From positions 558,001 to 622,000 of the forward strand of contig NZ_JAKGAQ010000001.1 of the NCBI RefSeq assembly GCF_021532615.1: a DNA stretch of 64,000 bases, written 5' to 3'. A model generated the notes under the pieces. That model made no database searches. It saw only the letters and a list, made by a program, of their open reading frames with translations, and had not been told where the DNA came from. How positions within the stretch are numbered: position 1 is the stretch's first letter; every line of letters begins with the position of its first letter. This document shows, one piece after another, positions 7,665 to 15,908 of this stretch. A program made the position numbers and the translations under genes. The DNA comes from Octadecabacter dasysiphoniae. Lineage in GTDB: Bacteria; Pseudomonadota; Alphaproteobacteria; Rhodobacterales; Rhodobacteraceae.

Positions 7665-8455
7665 CCCTACTAGATGATTTCATGATCCGCGCGCTTTTGG
7701 CCGCTGTGGGCACTGCGGTGGCATGCGGCGCGCTCGGGTGTTTTGTCGTGTGGCGCCGCATGGCCTACTTTGGCGACGCGACGGCGCATGCGGCGATCCT
7801 TGGCGTTGCGCTGGCCTTGGCGTTTTCCGTTTCGATCCCGCTGGGCGTTCTGATTGTTGCGCTTGGGATGGCGTTGCTTGTGGGGTCGCTGTCTGACACG
7901 ACACTGACACCGGATTCATTGCTTGGAGTGTTGTCGCATTCCTCGCTTGCGCTTGGTCTTGTGGCGGTATCGATGATGCCCTCTGCGAGGGTGGATCTGG
8001 ATGCCTATTTGTTTGGCGATATCCTGGTGGTCAGCCGCGCAGACCTGCTGGTGATCTGGGGCGGCGCGGCCGTTGTTTGCGGTGTTCTGGCGTGGCGCTG
8101 GCAGGCGTTTTTGTCGGAAATCCTGTCTAACGATCTGGCCTATGCGTCCGGGTTGAACCCGAAAAGGGACCGGATGTTGCTGACCCTGCTGATCGCGGCG
8201 GTCGTTGCGGTGTCGATCAAGGTCGTTGGCGCGCTGTTGATTACGGCCATGCTGATCATTCCCGCCGCCGCCGCCCGCCTGATCGCACGCGGCCCAGAAG
8301 CCATGGCAGGATATGCCACGGCCATTGGAATTGTCGCGGCCATTGGCGGGCTGTACGCGGCGCGCGGGTTTGGTACACCCGCCGGCCCATCCATTATCTG
8401 CGGGGCGGCTGCGCTGTTTTGTCTGGCCTTGGCCGTTTCGAAACTGCGGGCTTAA
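7661..8455 (+). CDS. znuB: ZnuB, membrane permease of the zinc ABC importer
   Basis: 264 residues with about eight hydrophobic segments, in the ABC-3 family (zinc/manganese permeases). The early segment [21 protein letters not shown] and the later [16 protein letters not shown] and [20 protein letters not shown] are typical family blocks. It forms the inner-membrane channel served by ZnuC and fed by periplasmic ZnuA. ATG 7661 overlaps the znuC stop as ATGA, so the subunits are translationally coupled. Its end overlaps the convergent dtd gene by 4 bp, leaving no room for a separate terminator between them. Confidence 0.95.
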   Translation: MTLLDDFMIRALLAAVGTAVACGALGCFVVWRRMAYFGDATAHAAILGVALALAFSVSIPLGVLIVALGMALLVGSLSDTTLTPDSLLGVLSHSSLALGLVAVSMMPSARVDLDAYLFGDILVVSRADLLVIWGGAAVVCGVLAWRWQAFLSEILSNDLAYASGLNPKRDRMLLTLLIAAVVAVSIKVVGALLITAMLIIPAAAARLIARGPEAMAGYATAIGIVAAIGGLYAARGFGTPAGPSIICGAAALFCLALAVSKLRA

Positions 8456-8889
8456 TCTGTGTCCATCCAGATCGTTACGGGGCCGTCGTTGACCAACGAC
8501 ACGGCCATGTCTGCGCCGAATTGACCAGTTTGTGTGGGGGCTAATGTACCCATTTCAGCAGCAAACGCCTTATACAAGCGTTCGGCGTCTTTGGGTTCGG
8601 CTGCCGTTGAAAACCCAGGCCGATTGCCGCGCGATGTGTCTGCGGCAAGTGTGAATTGACTGATCACCAACGCGTCACCGCCGATATCGACTAGGGATCG
8701 GTTCATGCGCCCCTGATCGTCTTTGAATACCCGCAGCTTGGAAATCTTTGCTGCCAGTTTGGCGGGCGTGTCGTCCGTATCGCCCTGCATGGCGCAGACC
8801 AACACCAACAGACCTTTACCGCATTCGCCAATCAGCGTGCCATCAACGTGGACCTGCGCGGTACTGACCCGCTGGATCAGTGCCCTCAA
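8452..8889 (-). CDS. dtd: D-aminoacyl-tRNA deacylase
   Basis: 145 residues, the usual length for DTD. The start [17 protein letters not shown], the catalytic [21 protein letters not shown] segment and the C-terminal [14 protein letters not shown] with the NxGPV/T-type motif are all present. The enzyme removes D-amino acids and glycine mischarged onto tRNA and acts as a dimer. Its ATG overlaps the stop of the PfkB kinase gene upstream (ATGA at 8886-8889), so it sits at the end of a long minus-strand transcription unit. The gene is housekeeping and its place there may be incidental. Confidence 0.95.
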   Translation of the reverse strand: MRALIQRVSTAQVHVDGTLIGECGKGLLVLVCAMQGDTDDTPAKLAAKISKLRVFKDDQGRMNRSLVDIGGDALVISQFTLAADTSRGNRPGFSTAAEPKDAERLYKAFAAEMGTLAPTQTGQFGADMAVSLVNDGPVTIWMDTD

Positions 8890-9800
8890 AGGCCAAGCTC
8901 TGCTGCGGTGGGGGGATTGGCCCCCGCGCGCGAAACTGTAACGGCGGCGGCGCGAACGCCAAGGTGCAGGGCGGCGCGGATGTCTTCTGCGCTCAGGTTT
9001 GCGATTTTGTCTTTGCTTAGCAGGTTTGCGCGATCAAGCCCCGCCAAAAGCCCAGCGTTAAATGTGTCGCCTGCGCCGACGGTGTCGACGACTTCGGCCC
9101 GTTCAGATGGCACGAAAACCTCGTGATTGGCGGAATATCCTGTGACGCCGTCCGCGCCCTGTGTGATGCACACCAACTTTGCGCCCTTGGCCACCAGCCC
9201 GCGCGCGAGGTCCGCCAGATCGCCTTCGCCTTCAAACCAATGCAGGTCTTCGTCGCTGAGTTTGATGATGTCGGCGGCTGCCATCATTCGGTCAATGCGG
9301 GCGCGGTAGGCCACCACATCGCGAATGAAGGACGGGCGAATGTTGGGGTCAATAATTGTGACGCGGGCCGGTGCCTCGCGCAGCATCAGGGCCTCAAATG
9401 TGTCGCCGCAGCCATCCCCGACCAGTGAAATACCGCCGAAAAACAGTGCGTTGGCATCAATCGCAGGCGCAACTGTCAGGGTGCGCATCGCTGAGTTTTC
9501 GTCGTAAAACGCATAGGTCGCCTGACCGTTGACCAATTTGACAAAGGCAACAGTACAAGGCGCGACAAGTTTGGGCGACGGGCTGTGATCTACGCCGGAT
9601 GCATCAAGTGCGTCGCGCAGGATATCGCCCAGAAAATCATTGGACATGCCGCACAGAAATTGCGTTTCCACGCCGAGCCGACCAAGACCAATTGCCGTGT
9701 TAAACACTGCGCCACCGGGGTAGGGCGCAAAGGCCGCTTCGCCGTCCGTTGTTTCGCGTGGCAACATATCAATCAGTGCTTCACCGCAGGCCAGAATCAT
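8886..9800 (-). CDS. PfkB-family carbohydrate kinase (fructokinase-like)
   Basis: 304 residues of the ribokinase/PfkB fold. It begins [16 protein letters not shown] (N-terminal signature), has [16 protein letters not shown] for sugar binding, and the C-terminal anion-hole and catalytic-base motif [12 protein letters not shown]. The closest functional class by motif is fructokinase, but the sugar cannot be fixed from sequence and no sugar transporter or isomerase is adjacent. It follows the zinc-ribbon gene by 32 bp on the same strand and overlaps dtd downstream by 4 bp, so it may be read through from the stress-type operon upstream. Confidence 0.9.
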   Translation of the reverse strand: MILACGEALIDMLPRETTDGEAAFAPYPGGAVFNTAIGLGRLGVETQFLCGMSNDFLGDILRDALDASGVDHSPSPKLVAPCTVAFVKLVNGQATYAFYDENSAMRTLTVAPAIDANALFFGGISLVGDGCGDTFEALMLREAPARVTIIDPNIRPSFIRDVVAYRARIDRMMAAADIIKLSDEDLHWFEGEGDLADLARGLVAKGAKLVCITQGADGVTGYSANHEVFVPSERAEVVDTVGAGDTFNAGLLAGLDRANLLSKDKIANLSAEDIRAALHLGVRAAAVTVSRAGANPPTAAELGL

Positions 9801-9832
9801 TGTGTGTGTCTCCCTTATTCGCGGGGGTCATA

Positions 9833-10951
9833 TCACTGACTGTTAGCGATAACAAATCCGACGCCTGCCGCAACAATCAACCCGACAACCACGGCCACGG
9901 CAATCTTGAACGCGGAATAGGGGCGTTCGCCCTGCACGCGCCCCGTTTGCCCATTGACTACAAAGCGATAGGTCTTGCCGCGATATTTATAGGCCGCCAG
10001 CCAGACAGGCAGCAGCACATGTTTGAACGTCAGCGTGCCAAGCGTCGTGTCGACTGACCCGACCCGCTGCGCGTCCCCGCCAATGTCGAATTTCACATCG
10101 CGGTGGATGACGCGGTCCATATGATCGCGCGCTTCGCCAAAGGCATCTTCAAGTTCGACGGAATAACCTTCGGCGCGAAAACCGGCAAGATATTCAGGCT
10201 GATAGGGTTCCATCGCGGACAAATCCCAAGGTTCCAAAGCGTCCGTATACCGCTTTGGCAAACTGCGAGAACCAAGCACCAGCACATCATCAAAAAACCG
10301 CGCCACGCGGCCCGATACGCCGCGCCAACGGGTTTTGCGCACACGCACCTGTTCACGCTTACCGTCGCGCATCACGGTCTTGGTTTCATAGTAATGTGTG
10401 CCGCGCTGGCCGGAATATTTGGATTTTGTATCGGCATCAAATGTCCAATAGGGCACATAAATGCCCGAGAGTGTGCGGCCTTTGCGGGCGAATTCTTGCA
10501 GACCGTTGGGCGCGAACCAAAGCGAGCCGAGCCAGTCTGTCATCGTGCCGCGCGCCTGACCTTCATCAAACATGAAGGGCAACAACCCTTTGGGTTTGAT
10601 ATGGCGGTGCGTTCCTGTGTCCGTGACGACGGGCGTCGCACAAAACGGACATTCGGCGGCATGCACGGCTTCGTCAAATTCGGTTTGGGCGCCGCAATTG
10701 GGGCAGGACACGACGCGGGTTTCTTCGATCTCTGCCTCGGGCATGTCACCTGCGACGGCGACGCGAAGATCAAGTTCTTGCAAGGTGCCGCCGTGCCAAG
10801 GGCCGCCCGCAATTTCATCGGTGTTGCCGCAATGGTCGCAAATCAGTTGGTTGTGCCCGGGATCAAACCGGAAATCCGCCCCGCAATTGTCGCAGGGAAA
10901 ACGGTGTTCATCTGCGGGTTTGGGTTTGTCCCCAAGGAATGTGTCAGACAT
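9833..10951 (-). CDS. double zinc-ribbon (TFIIB-type) protein with C-terminal membrane helix, YdjG-like
   Basis: 372 residues. Two zinc ribbons open the protein: FPCDNCGADFRF with ICDHCG (about 18-41), then VSCPNCGAQTEF with CPFCATP (about 81-107). A long middle domain follows, with KGLLPFMFDEGQAR, YVPYWTFDAD and a basic stretch VRVRKTRWRG; a single hydrophobic helix (VAVVVGLIVAAGVGFVIA) ends the chain. Databases often mislabel such proteins as primosomal protein N-prime. The layout resembles Bacillus YdjG, which forms a membrane complex with the SPFH protein YdjI; an SPFH protein of the YdjI type is encoded two genes upstream here. It shares one base with the upstream b561-like gene. Confidence 0.85.
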   Translation of the reverse strand: MSDTFLGDKPKPADEHRFPCDNCGADFRFDPGHNQLICDHCGNTDEIAGGPWHGGTLQELDLRVAVAGDMPEAEIEETRVVSCPNCGAQTEFDEAVHAAECPFCATPVVTDTGTHRHIKPKGLLPFMFDEGQARGTMTDWLGSLWFAPNGLQEFARKGRTLSGIYVPYWTFDADTKSKYSGQRGTHYYETKTVMRDGKREQVRVRKTRWRGVSGRVARFFDDVLVLGSRSLPKRYTDALEPWDLSAMEPYQPEYLAGFRAEGYSVELEDAFGEARDHMDRVIHRDVKFDIGGDAQRVGSVDTTLGTLTFKHVLLPVWLAAYKYRGKTYRFVVNGQTGRVQGERPYSAFKIAVAVVVGLIVAAGVGFVIANSQ

Positions 10952-11373
10952 TACAAAACCTTATGCATAATCTTGGGCGTGATCAGCCGCAGCGCCCCGT
11001 CATAAAGCGCGGTGTGACGCCAAAAGTGGAATAGGCCATGAAACGCACCGATCCCGAGTAAAACGAGCAGTGAAATCCAGGCGGGTCCGGGCGTAAACCA
11101 GCCGATCAGTTCACCTGCGTTCAATACCGCTGACACGGTCAGAGTTCCATAAATCGCGCGGTGCATCCACGGATAGGCGGCGCGCGCGGCGGGGCCCAGT
11201 TTCGGCCCTGCTTTGCCGATCAACCCGCGTGCCACGGCAATTGCCACCCAAACGGACACGCAGACAACAAATGTCCAGCGCAGCCATTCCGCAGACGCGC
11301 CGCCTTTGACCATAGCCAAAATCAGCATGAAGACGGTCCAGTGTAATGCGATATGAACCCTGCGGCGCGTCAC
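10951..11373 (-). CDS. small b561-like four-helix membrane protein
   Basis: 140 residues and four hydrophobic helices (about 8-24, 30-48, 72-92 and 100-120). Histidines sit where heme ligands of b561-type cytochromes sit: HIALHW in helix 1, WMHRAIY before helix 3 and AFHGLFHFWRHT in helix 4. It may therefore carry two b hemes and move electrons across the inner membrane, but that is an inference because no partner oxidase is present. It lies between the SPFH gene (12 bp upstream) and the zinc-ribbon gene (1-bp overlap), so it looks like a built-in member of this operon. Confidence 0.8.
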   Translation of the reverse strand: MTRRRVHIALHWTVFMLILAMVKGGASAEWLRWTFVVCVSVWVAIAVARGLIGKAGPKLGPAARAAYPWMHRAIYGTLTVSAVLNAGELIGWFTPGPAWISLLVLLGIGAFHGLFHFWRHTALYDGALRLITPKIMHKVL

Positions 11374-11385
11374 TTGTCCGCCGCC

Positions 11386-12489
11386 TTAAGCGCCCGGTGG
11401 GGGTGGGGGCAGTACGGTGAACAATTGGGCCAGTTCAGCCACGTCATCTGCGGCCATCCAGCCGTCCTGGCCCTGGGTCCAGACCATTGTTGCGCGGCTC
11501 AATTTGCCATCTGCTGCCATGCGGCCCAATGCTGCCTTTGAAAAGGGGCCCGTCGTCTTCCCGTTGTCTGCGATGTGCCAGACGTGTTCGACGGGCGGCG
11601 GTGGGGGTGGTGCTGTCGGCGCCGCAGAAGGCGATTGTTGCGCCCACGGGTTCGCCATTTGCTGGGCCATTGCCATGCCCATACCAGCGCCAAGGCCTGC
11701 ACCCATCGCACCAGAAGCCTCGCCACCTTTGCGCAGGGCTTCTGCGGCGGCGTATTGCATATGCGCATCCAGATCACCCGTGAGACCGCGCGACGTGCGG
11801 GTGTCGAGCGCGGCTTCGACCGCAGGGGGCAAGCTGATGTTTTCAATGTATAATTCAGGGATCATGATGCCGTATTGTGCAACCGTTTCACCAATTGCAC
11901 CGGCAATCAATTTGCCCAGATCGCGTGTGTTTGCGGCCATGTCGAGGACAGGAATACCGCTGGATGCGATAACTTGGGTGAACGATTGCACGATGATGTT
12001 GCGGATCTGGAACGAAATCTCGTCCATCGTAAATTCACCGTCCGTGCCGACAATTTCACGCAGGAATTTCGCGGGGTCTGTGATGCGCACCGAATAGGTG
12101 CCAAACGCACGCACGCGGGTTGGGCCAAATTCGGGATCGCGCAGCATGATCGGGTTTTTGGTGCCCCATTTCAGATCGTTGAACCGCGTCGTGTTGACGT
12201 AATAGATTTCTGATTTGAACGGCGATTTGAACCCGTGATCCCAATGCTGCAGCGTCGTCATGATCGGCATGTTGTTGGTTTCAAGCATATAAAGGCCCGG
12301 CGTGAACACATCCGCCAGCTGGCCTTCGTGCACAAACACCGCCGCCTGACCTTCGCGCACGGTCAGCTTGGCACCATACTTGATCTCGTGGGCCTCACGT
12401 TCAAACCGCCACACCATCGTGTCGCGTGTGTCGTCGGTCCAATGGATGACGTCAATAAATTCGCCAGTGAGAAAATCGAGAATGCCCAT
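11386..12489 (-). CDS. SPFH-domain protein with C-terminal GYF_2 domain (YdjI/virion-core type)
   Basis: 367 residues. It begins MGILDFLTGEFIDVIHWTDD and has an N-terminal SPFH (band-7-like) domain to about residue 215 (VREGQAAVFVHEGQLADVFTPG, then KSEIYYVNTTRF). A Gly/Ala/Met-rich zone (GAMGAGLGAGMGMAMAQQ) and a Pro-rich linker follow, then a GYF_2 domain at about 295-355 (WHIADNGKTTGPFSKAAL through DGWMAADDVAEL). SPFH proteins build membrane-associated scaffolds, and Bacillus YdjI of this subfamily binds YdjG and recruits PspA. GYF_2 domains bind proline-rich partners. No signal peptide is seen, so it is likely peripheral on the cytoplasmic face. Confidence 0.88.
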   Translation of the reverse strand: MGILDFLTGEFIDVIHWTDDTRDTMVWRFEREAHEIKYGAKLTVREGQAAVFVHEGQLADVFTPGLYMLETNNMPIMTTLQHWDHGFKSPFKSEIYYVNTTRFNDLKWGTKNPIMLRDPEFGPTRVRAFGTYSVRITDPAKFLREIVGTDGEFTMDEISFQIRNIIVQSFTQVIASSGIPVLDMAANTRDLGKLIAGAIGETVAQYGIMIPELYIENISLPPAVEAALDTRTSRGLTGDLDAHMQYAAAEALRKGGEASGAMGAGLGAGMGMAMAQQMANPWAQQSPSAAPTAPPPPPPVEHVWHIADNGKTTGPFSKAALGRMAADGKLSRATMVWTQGQDGWMAADDVAELAQLFTVLPPPPPGA

Positions 12490-12521
12490 GAGTGGCTCCT
12501 TGTTTCGTTAATTATGCGCGA

Positions 12522-13502
12522 TCAAACTGGACCGCTGTTCATCAATTCGCGTGCGATCACACGTGCGATTGGCGCGGCTTCTGCCGCGGCCATGCCGGTT
12601 TGCAGGCGGTCATCATACAGCATCTTGAGAAGCAATTCGTCGTGTGTTGTCAGCAGGCCGAATTCTTCGTCGTCGTTAAAGATACTTGGGCGCGCGCGGG
12701 GGCTGTCGTTGGCCAAGCCCAAGCCTTGGGCCAGTTCTTCGTGAATGCAGGCCAGCCGCATCAGATCGGGATGTTCGCCCCGGATCAGCGCCACCGCTTG
12801 GCTGTATTGCGGGCTGCCGTCTTTGCTGAACGCCAACACGAGGCACAGCGTATCGCGTGGCACATCCATGAAGGCACGCACGCTGGTATCATCGATCCCG
12901 GGCACCAAGGCGCGCAGACGGTCTGCGTACCCCAAACGGTCGTCTTCGTTCAGGATCAGCACGTGAAAATTGGCGTTTGCGTCATCCATGGATGTGGGAT
13001 GGCCTGATACGCGACCCAGACGAGACACGAAATTGCGCACGTTTTGGCTATCTTCGATCCGCTGGTCCGGCGGAACCGTGTCACCGTATTCGACCGTAAA
13101 GCGAACAGGCTGTTCCCAGCGGCGCAAACGGCTGATGGTGGGTTGCGCGCGCAGGCCTGTCGGCGTGGCAATGAATTCATCAAACAGCGCGATGCGCACG
13201 AAATTGCGTGCCAATACTGTGTCAGTAAATGTGGTGTCCGGCCCGCCGCCATCCGTGCGCAGCAACCCGCGCGCCAGCAAATCGTTTTGTAGACGCTGGA
13301 AATGCACGGACAACGCGCGACTTGCCTCAGAACGCTCAGCCGATGTTGGGGCGGGGGGCGGTACGTCGGGCACCAAACCTGATGGGCGGGTCGGTGGAAT
13401 GGCCGACGGTTCCGACGGCCCCGCAAGATCACAGGCGGCAAGGGTCATCAGGGCCACAAGACCCAAGACTTTCCCGAAAGTGCCGCCCGCGTTTGGTTTC
13501 AA
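12522..13502 (-). CDS. DUF2927 lipoprotein with HEELxQ motif
   Basis: 326 residues. A signal peptide ends in the lipobox LAAC (Cys at about 24), which predicts an outer- or inner-membrane lipoprotein. A Pro-rich stretch (SAIPPTRPSG, VPPPAPTSAE) leads to the globular DUF2927 domain. Near residue 254 it carries CIHEELAQGLGLAND, an HExx-like arrangement that recalls, but does not exactly match, zincin metallopeptidases. The family has no agreed function. It is transcribed after telA (4-bp gap) and before the SPFH gene, which makes it the exported component of this operon. Confidence 0.85.
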   Translation of the reverse strand: MKPNAGGTFGKVLGLVALMTLAACDLAGPSEPSAIPPTRPSGLVPDVPPPAPTSAERSEASRALSVHFQRLQNDLLARGLLRTDGGGPDTTFTDTVLARNFVRIALFDEFIATPTGLRAQPTISRLRRWEQPVRFTVEYGDTVPPDQRIEDSQNVRNFVSRLGRVSGHPTSMDDANANFHVLILNEDDRLGYADRLRALVPGIDDTSVRAFMDVPRDTLCLVLAFSKDGSPQYSQAVALIRGEHPDLMRLACIHEELAQGLGLANDSPRARPSIFNDDEEFGLLTTHDELLLKMLYDDRLQTGMAAAEAAPIARVIARELMNSGPV

Positions 13503-13506
13503 AGGG

Positions 13507-14709
13507 TTATTCCGAACCCGTGGCTGAACCGATGTTATGCCCTGATGCCGTGCCGCGTGCTTTGGCGGCGGACAATGTGGCCTTCAATTCGGCTTCCATG
13601 GTTTGCAGTTCTTTTTCGGCCTCGGCGCGCTTGCGTTTGCCTTCGTCGGCAATCTCTAGGGATTCTTCGATCGTGCCGATCAGGTTGGCATTGGCGGATT
13701 TGATTGCCTCAATGTCAAAGACACCGCGTTCCATTTCAGTGCGGATCATTTTGTTGGCAGAGCGCAGGTTTTCCGCGTTTGCCATCAACAGCTCATTGGT
13801 CAGATCATTGGCTTCGCGCACGGCCACAGCCGCCTCGGCCGAGCGTTGGATCGTCACGGCCTGCGCCAATTGCGTTTCCCACAGCGGCACTGTGTTGATC
13901 AGCGTGGAGTTGATTTTGGTGACCAGCGATTTGTCGTTTTCCTGCACCAAACGGATGGACGGCAGCGATTGCATCGTCACCTGACGGGTCAGTTTCAGAT
14001 CGTGAACACGGCGTTCCAAATCGTCGCGGGCAGCCCGCAGATCACGCAATTCTTGCGCTTTCATCACGCCGTCTTCTTCGGCGGCGGCGGCCACCTCGGC
14101 CTCTTTGGCGGGGATGGCACCTGCATCCATTTCGGCCAGCTTTGCTTCGCCTGCGGCGATATAGAGGCCCAATTCGTCGTAGAAATTCAACGTTTTGTCG
14201 TACAATACATCAAGGCTTTCGATGTCTTTCAACAGGATCGTTTCATGCCCGTGCAGATCATCCGTGACCTTATCGATTTGGCCCTGAACGGTCTCAAACT
14301 TAGCGGCGAATTTCGCGGCGGGGGCCATGCGGCCCAACAGGCGTTCCCACCAGCTGCGTTTGCGGCGCACATCCAGTTCAGACACGTTAAAGCCGCGAAT
14401 TGTTGTCACGATTTCGCGCAATGAATCGCCCGCTGGGCCCACGTCTTTGTTGCGCACACCTTGCAGCATAGACTGTGAAATCACCTGCAGTTCTGCCTGT
14501 GCGGATGATCCGAACCCGATGATGGAATTCGTGTCTTCCATGTCGAGCTCTGCCATGCGCTTGGTGATTTCCGCGCTTGTTGGTTTGTCAGCTGCGTCAA
14601 GCGTGACCAATTCACCCTTGGGTTCGGCCAAAATCACCGCTGTGACTTTTTCAACTGTCTTGAGGCTCGCCTGTGCGGCCTCCATGTTTTTTACGACTGT
14701 ATCAGACAT
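13507..14709 (-). CDS. TelA/KlaA-family toxic anion resistance protein
   Basis: 400 residues, the usual size for the TelA family, almost entirely helical and highly charged, with no membrane helix. Recognisable blocks include EITKRMAELDMEDTNSIIGFG, RSWWERLLGRMAPAAKFA, DIESLDVLYDKTLNFYDELGLYIAAGE and the C-terminal coiled coil KRKRAEAEKELQTMEAELKATLS. TelA proteins were named from tellurite resistance but are widespread in membrane-stress loci, and Bacillus YaaN (TelA) is encoded next to XpaC, as here (26 bp from the XpaC gene). Tellurite resistance should not be assumed from the name. A role at the membrane with the adjacent genes is more likely. Confidence 0.9.
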   Translation of the reverse strand: MSDTVVKNMEAAQASLKTVEKVTAVILAEPKGELVTLDAADKPTSAEITKRMAELDMEDTNSIIGFGSSAQAELQVISQSMLQGVRNKDVGPAGDSLREIVTTIRGFNVSELDVRRKRSWWERLLGRMAPAAKFAAKFETVQGQIDKVTDDLHGHETILLKDIESLDVLYDKTLNFYDELGLYIAAGEAKLAEMDAGAIPAKEAEVAAAAEEDGVMKAQELRDLRAARDDLERRVHDLKLTRQVTMQSLPSIRLVQENDKSLVTKINSTLINTVPLWETQLAQAVTIQRSAEAAVAVREANDLTNELLMANAENLRSANKMIRTEMERGVFDIEAIKSANANLIGTIEESLEIADEGKRKRAEAEKELQTMEAELKATLSAAKARGTASGHNIGSATGSE

Positions 14710-14734
14710 ATTTTGTCCCCCTTATGTGACCCGT

Positions 14735-15607
14735 TTACAGGCCTTCGCGCTGCAACCGATCGCGCAGCACTTTGATTTCAATATCCATGTCGCCACGCTC
14801 ATCGAGCAACATTTTTTCTGTTCGCGCGGCAAAATTTTGCTCAAGATCATCTAGCAGTGCCTCAAAATCAGCCCGCGCGCTGTCATCGCGCTGACGTTTA
14901 TAGAGGTCCGCAAACTTCGCCGCCGCGTCCCGCGCCCCTTCAAGGTAGACGCTGAGGAATTTGCGCGCACGGGTCAGATCACGCGGGTCTTCTTCGACGG
15001 TGCGGATCATTTTGCGCGCAATCGCCTGAAACTGCGCTGTGCGGGTTTCCAGATGGCGATCGCCGATGCTGGTGATGTGGTCGGTCATTGCAGCAAGGTG
15101 CGCTTCGGCTTTGTCGACGACCTTGGCGACGCGGTCTTGTTGGAAGGTGTCTATGCCCTCCATCCGTTTGTCGCGCAGGGGATCAATGCCAAAGGCCATC
15201 GTGTGCAAAACGCCCGCCGCGACGCCGTACAAAATTGCGGCGATGCTGGATGGATCGTTAGAATAGGACGCAATCGCGATCCCCACACCGACCAAGACCG
15301 TCCCGAGCAGTTTGCGAGGCACCGCCGGTTTACGCGCCACTTTGCGTTGGTCATAGGCGGCAGCGGCCCGCAGGCCATCACGGGTCAGCCATGCGGCCAA
15401 CGTCAGCACCGCCGCGCCGACCAATCCTGTGATCAGCCCAACCGCGCCTTCGTTCAGCGATAAAAATGCAAGAACAACACCGGGCACAAACAAAACCGTC
15501 GCCTTGGCACCCGCCGCGTCGACCTTGCGTGCATCAACAACGGCCTCGCGCACGCTTGCATCACCTTGCCCGTCAGGGCTGAATTTTCCGCCGAATTTCT
15601 TGGCCAC
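14735..15607 (-). CDS. XpaC-like membrane protein (5-bromo-4-chloroindolyl phosphate hydrolysis family)
   Basis: 290 residues. After a hydrophilic start (MAKKFGGKFSPDGQGDAS) come two hydrophobic hairpins, at about 34-72 (VLFVPGVVLAFLSL, LITGLVGAAVLTLAAWL) and 96-125 (LLGTVLVGVGIAIASY, AAILYGVAAGVLHTM). A long helical cytoplasmic domain follows (MRTVEEDPRDLTR-like segment and the C-terminal coiled coil AARTEKMLLDERGDMDIEIKVL). XpaC is named after an indirect phosphatase phenotype in Bacillus and its biochemical role is not known. Pairing with a TelA protein is conserved across phyla. It is the second gene of this operon, right after the 28-codon ORF. Confidence 0.85.
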   Translation of the reverse strand: MAKKFGGKFSPDGQGDASVREAVVDARKVDAAGAKATVLFVPGVVLAFLSLNEGAVGLITGLVGAAVLTLAAWLTRDGLRAAAAYDQRKVARKPAVPRKLLGTVLVGVGIAIASYSNDPSSIAAILYGVAAGVLHTMAFGIDPLRDKRMEGIDTFQQDRVAKVVDKAEAHLAAMTDHITSIGDRHLETRTAQFQAIARKMIRTVEEDPRDLTRARKFLSVYLEGARDAAAKFADLYKRQRDDSARADFEALLDDLEQNFAARTEKMLLDERGDMDIEIKVLRDRLQREGL

Positions 15608-15608
15608 G

Positions 15609-15695
15609 TTAAAGTCCCCCCAGCCAGCCGGTGACGACGCCGAACATCAGCACAATCAGCAGCAGGTAAGAAATGGTCTTGGCTGTTTTAGGCAC
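15609..15695 (-). CDS. 28-residue single-helix membrane miniprotein
   Basis: GTG start at 15693-15695 preceded by a perfect AGGAGG (complement of CCTCCT at 15701-15706) with 5-nt spacing; this is the strongest ribosome site in the neighbourhood. The product is 28 residues: a short basic head VPKTAKT followed by one hydrophobic helix (ISYLLLIVLMFGVVTGWLGG) and a stop 1 bp before the XpaC gene. It is too short for routine gene finders and could be missed. The strong ribosome site, membrane-helix composition and tight coupling to xpaC support a real gene, plausibly a small subunit or regulator of the XpaC/TelA membrane assembly. No family recognised. Confidence 0.6.
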   Translation of the reverse strand: MPKTAKTISYLLLIVLMFGVVTGWLGGL

Positions 15696-15908
15696 GCGGG
15701 CCTCCTGTTTTGGTCTTATGCGAACGTGTCGCACCACAAGATAGGGCCAATGCCGCGCGATTGCGACTCTGCACACTGATACGTCCCACAAAGGCGCAAA
15801 TCGTTCCCAACTGCGATGTCACAGCCTTCATGTGCATAAATACGTCCCCAATTTGGCTGAACCGGCCAGTTGCACCAAACATGCACACCAACAAAAGGGG
15901 GGCAAGGG
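15696..15908. promoter_or_regulatory. 213-bp intergenic region holding the promoter of the XpaC-TelA-SPFH operon
   Basis: No convincing gene is seen between the 28-codon ORF and the pseudouridine synthase gene, and both of these neighbours are on the minus strand. The octamer ATACGTCCC occurs twice, near 15779 and 15840, about 61 bp apart, and could be a regulator site. I cannot identify a clear -35/-10 pair. The region is less G+C-rich than the flanking genes, as expected of a promoter. Confidence 0.35.

Noticed and set aside
13507..14709. dedicated tellurite resistance locus
   Set aside because: Only TelA is present; no terBCDE or tehAB genes. The family name is historical and the context points to membrane stress.
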